Shown piece after piece: positions 57,506-64,000 of a stretch of DNA of 64,000 nucleotides. The notes below the pieces were generated by a model. The model saw only the letters and a list, made by a program, of their open reading frames with translations. It was not told where the DNA came from and did no database searches. Source of the stretch: Paraburkholderia sp. CNPSo 3272 (GTDB taxonomy: Bacteria; Pseudomonadota; Gammaproteobacteria; Burkholderiales; Burkholderiaceae); NCBI RefSeq assembly GCF_024206495.1, contig NZ_JAMBPQ010000001.1, positions 62,001 to 126,000 on the forward strand, written 5' to 3'. The position numbers and the translations under genes are program-made. How positions within the stretch are numbered: position 1 is the stretch's first letter; every line of letters begins with the position of its first letter.

Positions 57506-58687
57506 TCAAACGCGCTCGAGCGCGAGCGCCACGCCCATGCCGCCGCCGATGCACAGCGAGGCCAGGCCGCGCTTCGCGTCGCGGCGCTGCATTTCATGCA
57601 GCAGCGTCACGAGAATCCGGCAGCCCGACGCGCCGATCGGGTGACCGATCGCAATCGCCCCGCCGTTCACGTTGATCTTCGACGTGTCCCAGCCCATCTG
57701 CTTGTTCACGGCCAGCGCCTGCGCCGCGAATGCCTCGTTGATCTCCATGAGATCGAGGTCGTTCACCGACCAGCCCGCGCGCTCCAGCGCACGCGTGGAC
57801 GCCGGCACCGGACCCATGCCCATCACCTTCGGATCGACGCCGGCGCTGGCGTACGCCTTGATGCGCGCAAGCGGCGTGAGCCCCAAGGCCTCGGCCTTCT
57901 TCGCCGACATCACCACCACCGCGGCTGCGCCGTCGTTGATGCCCGACGCGTTCGCCGCCGTCACCGTGCCTTCCTTGTTGAACGCCGGCTTCAGGCCCGC
58001 GAGCGATTCGGCCGTCGCGCCGTGGCGCACGAATTCGTCCGTCCTGAACTGCAGCGGCTCACCCTTGCGCTGCGGAATCTCCACCGAGACGATCTCTTCG
58101 TCGAAACGGCCCGCCTTCTGCGCGGCTTCCGCCTTGTTCTGCGAGAGCGCCGCAAACGCGTCCTGTTCTTCGCGCGTGATGCCGTATTCCTTCGCGACGT
58201 TTTCCGCCGTCACGCCCATGTGGTACTGGTTGTACACGTCCCACAGGCCGTCGACGATCATGCTGTCGATGAGCTTCGCGTCGCCCATGCGGAAGCCGTC
58301 GCGCGAGCCCGGCAGCACGTGCGGCGCGGCGCTCATGTTCTCCTGGCCGCCGGCCACGACGATGTCCGAATCGCCAGCGATGATCGCGTTGGCCGCGAGC
58401 ATCACCGCCTTCAGGCCCGAGCCGCACACCTTGTTGATCGTCATGGCGGGAACGGCCGCGGGCAGGCCCGCCTTGATCGATGCCTGGCGCGCCACGTTCT
58501 GGCCCGAACCGGCCGTCAGCACCTGACCCATGATCACGTCGCTCACCTGCTCGGGCTTCACACCCGCGCGCTCGAGCGCAGCCTTGATGACGATTGCGCC
58601 CAGGTCGGGCGCCGCCACCTTCGCGAGCGAGCCGCCGAATTTGCCTACCGCCGTACGTGCGGCCGAAACGATCACAATGTCAGTCAT
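57506..58687 (-). CDS. phaA: Acetyl-CoA acetyltransferase (beta-ketothiolase)
   Basis: A 393-residue thiolase that condenses two acetyl-CoA to acetoacetyl-CoA. The nucleophile Cys88 lies in [19 protein letters not shown], His in [14 protein letters not shown] and the base Cys in [10 protein letters not shown]. The length and motif positions match the PhaA of Cupriavidus necator. It lies 90 bases after phaC in the phaC-phaA-phaB-phaR order. Confidence 0.95.
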   Translation of the reverse strand: MTDIVIVSAARTAVGKFGGSLAKVAAPDLGAIVIKAALERAGVKPEQVSDVIMGQVLTAGSGQNVARQASIKAGLPAAVPAMTINKVCGSGLKAVMLAANAIIAGDSDIVVAGGQENMSAAPHVLPGSRDGFRMGDAKLIDSMIVDGLWDVYNQYHMGVTAENVAKEYGITREEQDAFAALSQNKAEAAQKAGRFDEEIVSVEIPQRKGEPLQFRTDEFVRHGATAESLAGLKPAFNKEGTVTAANASGINDGAAAVVVMSAKKAEALGLTPLARIKAYASAGVDPKVMGMGPVPASTRALERAGWSVNDLDLMEINEAFAAQALAVNKQMGWDTSKINVNGGAIAIGHPIGASGCRILVTLLHEMQRRDAKRGLASLCIGGGMGVALALERV

Positions 58688-58777
58688 TTCCAGATCCTTC
58701 GGGCGGTTCGATGGCGCGCCATGCGCCCCGCCCCTCAAGTTGTTAATCCGAATTCCGCAGCAAGCGTTTCAATTGCC

Positions 58778-60811
58778 TCAATCGCGCTGCTGCACATAAC
58801 GCCCCGGCGCCGGCTCGATCTCGGGGAATTCCGCCGAGCCGGCTTGCGCACGCGGCTTCACCTTCTTGCCGCCGTACTGATCGAGCCATTCGGCCCAGGT
58901 CGGCCACCAGCTGCCGGGTTTTTCCTCGGCAGCAGCGAACCAGTCGTCGGCCTCTTCGGGCAGATGCTTTGCGTCGGCCTCGATGCTCCAGAAGCTGCGC
59001 TTGTTCTTCGATGCCGGGTTGATCACGCCCGCGATGTGGCCCGACGCGCCAAGCACGAATTTCAGCGGCCCGGACAGCAACGGCACCGATGCATACGCCG
59101 TGCGCCAGGGCACGATGTGATCCTCGCGCGAACCGTAGATGAAGGTCGGCACGTCGATGCGCGACAGATCCACTTCCTCGCCGCACACCGTCAGCGCGCC
59201 CGGCTCACGCAGCTTGTTTTCAAGGTACGTATTGCGCAGGTACCACGCGTACATCGGCCCCGGCAGGCTCGTCGAGTCGCTGTTCCAGAACAGCAGGTCG
59301 AACGGCGCGGGCGTACGGCCCTTCAGGTAATTGTCGACGACGTAGTTCCAGACCAGATCGTTGGGCCGCAGAAACGAGAACGTGTTCGCAAACTCGACGC
59401 CGCGCATGAGCCCCGGCGTACCGCCATTCTTGCCGCCGATGGTCTGCTCGCGCATCTGTACGTGGGCTTCGTCGACGAACACATCGAGCACGCCCGTGTC
59501 GCCGAAGTCGAGCATCGCGGTAAGCAGCGTCATCGACGCAGCGGGATGTTCGCCGCGCGCCGCCGCGACCGACAGTGCCGTGGCGAGCAGTGTGCCGCCC
59601 ACGCAAAAACCGAGCGTATTGATCTGCTCGCGCTCGCTGATGCTGCGCGTCGTCTCGATGGCCGTGAGCACGCCCTCCTCGATGTAGTCGTCCCAGGAGC
59701 GGTCCGCGATCGACGCGTCGCCGTTGTGCCACGAGACGAGGAACACCTGCTGCCCCTGCTCCAGCGCATAGGCGACGAGCGAGTTCTCGGGCTGCAGGTC
59801 GAGGATGTAGTACTTGTTGATGCACGGCGGCACGATCAGAAGCGGCCGCTCGCGCACGGTGGCCGTGCGCGGCTTGTACTGGATCAGCTGGAACAGCGCG
59901 TTCTCGAACACGACCGAACCTTCGGTGGTCGCGAGATTGCGGCCCACCACGAAGCGCGACTCGTCGGTTTGCGAGATCTTGCCGCGCGACATGTCGCCGA
60001 GCAGGTTCATCACGCCCTGACGCAGGCTCTCGCCGTGGGTTTCGAGCAAGGCGCTCTGGGCGTCGGGATTGAGCGCGAGAAAGTTGCTGGGCGAAGCCGC
60101 CGCGGTCCACTGCTGCACGGCGAAGCGAATGCGCTCGCGCGTTTTCGCATCGGTATCGATCGCGTCGACGAGTTCGTGCAGGTAGCGCGCGTTGAGCAGA
60201 TACCACGCCGCCGTGAACGCATACGCGGGCGTGGCCCTCCAGGCGTCGGAACTGAAGCGCCGATCCTTGAGTTCGGGCGCCTTGGGCGTCGTATCTGTGG
60301 CCTGGCGCAGCAAGTCGAGCGCGTCGCGCGAATACTCCGCCTGCAGATGCTGCAGCCGGGTGGGTTCAATCGATGCCGTGGGCAGCTTGAAACCTTCGAA
60401 AGGATTCGCGCCACCGAACGGATTGGCTGCGCCGAAAGGACTGCCGGCGGCGAACGGATTGCCCGCGGCGAACGGATTGCCGGCTGCAAATGGATTGCCT
60501 GCAGCAAAGGGATTGGACGCAGCGAAAGGATTGCCTGCGGCGAAAGGATTGCCAGCGCCAAAAGGATTGCCCGGCGCGCCGTTGCCCGCCGGCGGCCACC
60601 AGTTGGCCGCGAGTCCCGCGAAGGGCGCTTGCTGCGCCGCGCCGCCGGTTTGCTGCGCAGCATTCAGGGCGCTCTTCCAAGCGTTCGTCCACGCGTCGAG
60701 ATACTGCTGCATGCCGGCTGCGTCGGGAGCAAAAGGCGGGTTGCCGCGCGTTGCACCATCAGTTGAGGCGCCCGTGCCCGGGGCAGTCTTGGAACGTTGA
60801 GATGCCGTCAT
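58778..60811 (-). CDS. phaC: Class I polyhydroxyalkanoate synthase
   Basis: A 677-residue polymerase that joins 3-hydroxyacyl-CoAs into PHA granules. The triad is Cys403 in NTLGFCVGGTLLATA, Asp564 in FIYGSREDHIVPW and His592 in VLGASGHIAGVI. The spacings (161 and 189 residues from Cys) equal those of C. necator PhaC. It is about 85 residues longer at the N-terminus, largely through ten copies of a hexapeptide (consensus GNPFAA, residues 81-140), encoded at 60392-60571. First gene of the pha cluster. Confidence 0.96.
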   Translation of the reverse strand: MTASQRSKTAPGTGASTDGATRGNPPFAPDAAGMQQYLDAWTNAWKSALNAAQQTGGAAQQAPFAGLAANWWPPAGNGAPGNPFGAGNPFAAGNPFAASNPFAAGNPFAAGNPFAAGNPFAAGSPFGAANPFGGANPFEGFKLPTASIEPTRLQHLQAEYSRDALDLLRQATDTTPKAPELKDRRFSSDAWRATPAYAFTAAWYLLNARYLHELVDAIDTDAKTRERIRFAVQQWTAAASPSNFLALNPDAQSALLETHGESLRQGVMNLLGDMSRGKISQTDESRFVVGRNLATTEGSVVFENALFQLIQYKPRTATVRERPLLIVPPCINKYYILDLQPENSLVAYALEQGQQVFLVSWHNGDASIADRSWDDYIEEGVLTAIETTRSISEREQINTLGFCVGGTLLATALSVAAARGEHPAASMTLLTAMLDFGDTGVLDVFVDEAHVQMREQTIGGKNGGTPGLMRGVEFANTFSFLRPNDLVWNYVVDNYLKGRTPAPFDLLFWNSDSTSLPGPMYAWYLRNTYLENKLREPGALTVCGEEVDLSRIDVPTFIYGSREDHIVPWRTAYASVPLLSGPLKFVLGASGHIAGVINPASKNKRSFWSIEADAKHLPEEADDWFAAAEEKPGSWWPTWAEWLDQYGGKKVKPRAQAGSAEFPEIEPAPGRYVQQRD
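60392..60571. repeat. 18-bp tandem repeat encoding ten hexapeptides in PhaC
   Basis: Ten in-frame hexapeptides of the pattern GNPFAA (variants SNPFAA, GSPFGA, ANPFGG and ANPFEG at the edges) lie in the PhaC N-terminal region. The codons differ between copies, so the repeat is old enough to have drifted in sequence while keeping the NPF core. Confidence 0.92.
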
Positions 60812-61221
60812 GCCTGCTTTTGACCGATGTGTCCCGAAGGACTGGTTGAGAGGCAGGTGGTACGCATACGGGCGCCGTTGCGGCGCTCGTCACGACCTGT
60901 CCCGTGGGTGAAGGACATTCTTGCTCCCCATTGCAAAGCGTGTCAATGCTTGTGCCCGATTTTGCCGCGCTGCGATATTTTTTTAATTATCGTTTTCCCG
61001 ATGTAATCAATTGTTTAACTGCCGCGACACATTGCTGTGCGGCCGCGCGCACGAAAATCCGCCGTCGCGGCAAGCGTTTGCAGTGCAATGCGGCAATCGG
61101 GGAGCTAATGCGCCGTGAGAGGAGCACAGTACGTTGCGGGAATAGCTGCAGCGCAACAAAAATCGTCTGACTCGCCACGCGCCGCCGCGCCGTTTCACGA
61201 CGGCGGCGCGGCGCAGCGAGG
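60812..61221. other. phaC upstream regulatory region
   Basis: This 410-base gap lies between pgeF and phaC, both on the minus strand. It contains the most AT-rich stretch in this half of the window (60970-61020), a likely place for the pha promoter: on the minus strand ATTGATTACATC precedes GATAATTAAAA. Further upstream, TGC-rich words such as ttgcagtgcaatgcggcaa (61077-61095) could be PhaR contact sites. No ORF. Confidence 0.45.
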
Positions 61222-62091
61222 TCAGGGATTGAGCCAGATCAGCGCGGCCATCCGGCCGGTGACGCGATCGCGCCGGTACGAGTAGAAGCGCTCGCGCAGC
61301 GTAACCGTGCACAGGTCGCCGCCGCTCACGTGGCGCACGCCGAGCGTATCGAGCCGCAGCCGCGCCAGCGCGGGAAGATCGGCGAGGTATTTGCCGTTCG
61401 GCTCCGGGCGCGCCACGAAGGCTGCCGCGGTGGCGGCGCGATGGGCATCGCGTCGCGCAGCGTCGACCTGCTCCACATGTGTCATGAACGCGTCGCGCAC
61501 GTCGGCGCCGACCTCGAAGGCCGTGGGCCCGATCGCGGGGCCGAGGTACGCATGCAGGTCGGCCGTCGCACAGCCCGCGAGCGCCGCGACGCGCTCGGCC
61601 GTGCGCTCGATGACGCCCGCGGCCAGCCCGCGCCAGCCCGCGTGCGCGGCGCCCACGGCACGGCCCTCGCCATCGCACAGCAGAACGGGCATGCAGTCGG
61701 CCACCATCACCGTGCAGGCTATGCCGGGCTCGGCGGTCACGCTCGCATCGGCTTCGAGCGGAGCGCCCGCGCGAGCAGCGGCGAGCGCCTGCGCGGCGTC
61801 GACCACGACCGGACCGTGGATCTGCTTGAGCCACGCGGCCGGCACGCCCGCATGCGTGAAGAGCCGCGCGCGGTTCGCCTCGACGTGCGCGAGATCGTCG
61901 CCGGAGCCGCGGCCGAGATTCAGGCCGCCCGGGAGATCCACGCCCTCACCGCCCTGCGCCGCCTGCCAGCGCCCGAAGGGCGGCTCGCTCACGCCGCCGT
62001 CGCGCGTCGTCACGAGCGCCCGCACGCGCGGCGAAACCTGCCAGTCGGGATGCAGCAAATCGTCGGATGTCAGTTCCGGGCAGGTCGTCAT
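61222..62091 (-). CDS. pgeF: Purine nucleoside phosphorylase / multicopper-like YfiH family protein
   Basis: A 289-residue member of the YfiH/DUF152 family, associated with removal of wrongly incorporated L-Ser from peptidoglycan and with purine nucleoside phosphorolysis. Zinc ligands are in [23 protein letters not shown] and [16 protein letters not shown]. The C-terminal block is [15 protein letters not shown]. Its ATG overlaps the stop of rluD by four bases, so the two are translationally coupled. Confidence 0.9.
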   Translation of the reverse strand: MTTCPELTSDDLLHPDWQVSPRVRALVTTRDGGVSEPPFGRWQAAQGGEGVDLPGGLNLGRGSGDDLAHVEANRARLFTHAGVPAAWLKQIHGPVVVDAAQALAAARAGAPLEADASVTAEPGIACTVMVADCMPVLLCDGEGRAVGAAHAGWRGLAAGVIERTAERVAALAGCATADLHAYLGPAIGPTAFEVGADVRDAFMTHVEQVDAARRDAHRAATAAAFVARPEPNGKYLADLPALARLRLDTLGVRHVSGGDLCTVTLRERFYSYRRDRVTGRMAALIWLNP

Positions 62092-63335
62092 GCGTGCTTG
62101 TCCTCGTCTTGCTCGTCGTCTTCGTCGTCGTCTTCGTGATCTTCCTCGTCGCTGCCGATCACGTAGCCTTCGTCGGTGTAGGCGCTGTCGAACATATCTT
62201 CATCGAAGCCGGCTTCGTCCTCGTCTTCCTTGCCGCCGAAGCCGAGCGCCTCGATCAGCGCGTCGAGGTCGTCGGGCACTTCGGCGCGCCATTGCATCGC
62301 GCGGCCCGTGACCGGATGAACGAGGCCGAGGCGCCACGCGTGCAACGCCTGGCGCGCGAAGCCGTCTGGCAGCGCCGCGACCGAGCGCTTGCCGCGCGCG
62401 TGGCCGTACACGGGATCGCCGAGCAGCGGATGACCGATGTGCGCGCAATGAACACGAATCTGGTGTGTGCGCCCCGTTTCCAGGTCGCAATGAATCGCGC
62501 TCACGGGCTGGTTGTGCCAGAGCGTCTTGTCGATGCGCCGGAAGTGCGTGCGCGCGGGCTTGCCCGACGCGCCCTTCACCACCGCCATGCGCGTGCGCTC
62601 GCGCGGGTCGCGGCCGATGGGCGCGTCGATGGTGCCTTCGTCGGCCATGTTGCCCCACACGAGCGCGAGATAGCGGCGCTTGACCGTGCGCGCCTGCAGC
62701 TGGCGCACGAGGTCGGTCTGCGCCTCTAGCGTGCGCGCGACGACCATCAGCCCGGACGTGTCCTTGTCGAGCCGATGGACGATTCCCGCGCGCGGCAGGC
62801 CCGCTGCATCGCCATAGCGATGCAGGAGACCGTTGAGGAGCGTGCCGCTCCAGTTGCCTGCGGCCGGATGCACGACGAGCCCCGCGGGCTTGTTGATGAC
62901 GACGATGGCGTCGTCCTCGTAGACGATGTCGAGCGGCACCGGCTCGGGCGCGAACGCGAGCTGCTCGGGCAGGAGGTCCGGCACGAGCTCGATGGTCGCG
63001 CCGAGCGGCACCGGCTGGCGCACCTTGGCCGGCTTGCCGTCCACGCGCACGCGCTGCTCTTCGATCCAACCCTGCAAACGGCTGCGTGAAAATTCCGGAA
63101 ATACTTTGGCGAGCACCTTATCGAGGCGCTCGCCCGCGAGCTCATCTGGCACCTGAACCGAGCGCGGGGCTTCGTCCCCGCGCGCACGCGGGGCGCCGCC
63201 GGCGTCCTCGGCTGCGAGTTCGTCGTCGAGCCCCTCACTGGCGGCTGCGTCATCGGGCGCATCGCCCAGGCTATAATCTCTGATGCTGTTTTGGGCGCCG
63301 GGAGCGCCGGCCCCCGGAATAACTGTACGGGTCAT
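62088..63335 (-). CDS. rluD: 23S rRNA pseudouridine synthase D
   Basis: A 415-residue pseudouridine synthase for the helix 69 loop of 23S rRNA. The S4-like RNA-binding domain (about residues 65-125) has [19 protein letters not shown]. The catalytic Asp lies in [17 protein letters not shown], and [20 protein letters not shown] follows. Two additions are unusual: an acidic N-terminal leader of about 55 residues and a C-terminal tail whose last 20 residues are almost all Asp and Glu ([19 protein letters not shown]). Divergent from bamD; operon with pgeF. Confidence 0.95.
   Translation of the reverse strand: MTRTVIPGAGAPGAQNSIRDYSLGDAPDDAAASEGLDDELAAEDAGGAPRARGDEAPRSVQVPDELAGERLDKVLAKVFPEFSRSRLQGWIEEQRVRVDGKPAKVRQPVPLGATIELVPDLLPEQLAFAPEPVPLDIVYEDDAIVVINKPAGLVVHPAAGNWSGTLLNGLLHRYGDAAGLPRAGIVHRLDKDTSGLMVVARTLEAQTDLVRQLQARTVKRRYLALVWGNMADEGTIDAPIGRDPRERTRMAVVKGASGKPARTHFRRIDKTLWHNQPVSAIHCDLETGRTHQIRVHCAHIGHPLLGDPVYGHARGKRSVAALPDGFARQALHAWRLGLVHPVTGRAMQWRAEVPDDLDALIEALGFGGKEDEDEAGFDEDMFDSAYTDEGYVIGSDEEDHEDDDEDDEQDEDKHA
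63272..63277 (+). promoter_or_regulatory. Candidate -10 of bamD, inside the rluD coding region
   Basis: A perfect plus-strand TATAAT in gctataatctc lies 100 bases before bamD. It falls within the first 60 codons of divergent rluD. The best -35 at 17 bases is poor (GTCATC). Confidence 0.4.
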
Positions 63336-63376
63336 TGAGTCTGGGTCACCTGTGGACCTGAAGCTGGACTGGATAA

Positions 63377-64000
63377 ATGCGAGCCTTGAACACGATTACG
63401 AAACTGGCCCAACACGCGGTGGCCCGAAACGCAATGCGCGCGACGCGAGCAAACACGCTCGGCAAGATTGGCAACATCATTCGACTTGCTGCTTGCGGCG
63501 CGGCGCTCGCCGTGGTCGCGGCCTGCCACGGCCTGCCGGAAAAGACCGACGAAACGGCAGCGTGGAACAACAACAAATTATATACGGAGGCCCAGGACGC
63601 GCTCTCCGGCGGCGACTGGGGCAAGTGCGCAAAATATTTCGAAGCACTCCAGGGCCGCGACCCGTTCGGCCACTTCGCCCAGCAGGCGCAGATCAACGTG
63701 GCCTACTGCAACTGGAAGGACAACGAGAACGACGCCGCCGACCAGGCGATCAACCGCTTCATCCAGCTGCACCCGGATCACCCGGACATCGCCTACGCGT
63801 ACTACCTCAAGGGCATGATCCACTTCAACGACGACCTGGGTCTGTTCGGCCGCTTCTCGGGCCAGGACATGAGCGAGCGCGACCCGAAGTCGCTGCGCGA
63901 GTCGTATGACGCGTTCAAGATGGTGGTAGACAAGTATCCGCAGAGCAAGTACGCGCCGGACGCCGCCCAGCGTATGCGCTACATCGTGAACGCGCTAGCT
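63377..64000 (+). CDS. bamD: Outer membrane protein assembly factor BamD (cut by window edge)
   Basis: A lipoprotein of the BAM complex that inserts beta-barrel proteins in the outer membrane. The 208 codons present run [20 protein letters not shown] through a hydrophobic signal to lipobox VVAAC, then [19 protein letters not shown]. Tetratricopeptide repeats follow ([54 protein letters not shown]). An ATG at 63434 is an alternative start that gives a shorter signal. The C-terminus lies outside the window. Divergent from rluD with 41 bases between start codons. Confidence 0.95.
   Translation, partial: MRALNTITKLAQHAVARNAMRATRANTLGKIGNIIRLAACGAALAVVAACHGLPEKTDETAAWNNNKLYTEAQDALSGGDWGKCAKYFEALQGRDPFGHFAQQAQINVAYCNWKDNENDAADQAINRFIQLHPDHPDIAYAYYLKGMIHFNDDLGLFGRFSGQDMSERDPKSLRESYDAFKMVVDKYPQSKYAPDAAQRMRYIVNALA

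Noticed and set aside
57323..60766. Plus-strand open frame of over 1100 codons across phaB, phaA and phaC
   Set aside because: It lies opposite three clearly recognised pha genes and its translation is Arg/His/Ala-rich with no motif, so it is an antisense artefact.

Overview
The window is chromosomal DNA from a GC-rich betaproteobacterium of the Burkholderiaceae, most like Paraburkholderia, Caballeronia or Burkholderia. The evidence is the gene orders clpP-clpX-lon-hupB-ppiD and phaC-phaA-phaB-phaR, strong GC3 bias, and the single-copy housekeeping genes purL, pgi, mfd, ispDF, argE, serB, rimO, rluD and bamD. I see no insertion sequence, prophage, integron, CRISPR array or rRNA operon. The window opens inside purL and closes inside bamD. 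Functions were assigned by reading motifs, not by database search.

Region 1 (1-9.2 kb) is metabolic: purL (partial), a DadA-like flavoprotein dehydrogenase, the NAD(P)HX repair enzyme nnr, pgi, the divergent pair ybbA/tesA whose start codons are six bases apart, and a small lipoprotein. Region 2 (9.2-18.5 kb, all minus strand) is a protein quality-control block: tig, clpP, clpX, lon, hupB, tRNA-Val, tRNA-Asp and ppiD. Each transcript end carries a recognisable hairpin terminator.

Region 3 (18.8-25.7 kb) holds a glycerate kinase, a MarR regulator with a palindrome at its own promoter start, tRNA-Leu, a squalene-synthase-fold protein that lacks the first catalytic Asp motif, and a DUF1800/DUF1501 pair beside a small exported protein. 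Region 4 (25.8-38 kb) has ompR-envZ with an OmpR-type direct repeat at its promoter, a peroxiredoxin, an acyltransferase, ispD-ispF, mfd, argE with a PLP dehydratase, and mscL.

Region 5 (38-42.5 kb) is a three-gene signalling cluster (membrane histidine kinase, single-domain response regulator, receiver-PAS-kinase-receiver hybrid) with no DNA-binding output domain. A 12-bp tandem repeat sits in front of the hybrid. Region 6 (43-51.8 kb) has an AsmA-family protein, fetAB, serB with a second 12-bp tandem repeat in its leader, metC and three proteins I could not identify.

Region 7 (51.8-64 kb) is centred on polyhydroxyalkanoate synthesis: a BktB-like thiolase, a frameshifted 2-keto-3-deoxygluconate kinase, rimO, an orphan XRE-type regulator, then phaR, phaB, phaA and phaC (PhaC with a ten-copy hexapeptide repeat). 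pgeF and rluD follow, divergent from bamD. PhaA and PhaB convert acetyl-CoA to 3-hydroxybutyryl-CoA, PhaC polymerises it and PhaR represses the pathway. The BktB-like enzyme could supply longer precursors. The most interesting leads are the kdgK frameshift, the catalytically altered synthase-fold protein, the two leader tandem repeats, the 32-bp perfect palindrome at 29923-29954 and the self-contained signalling trio.
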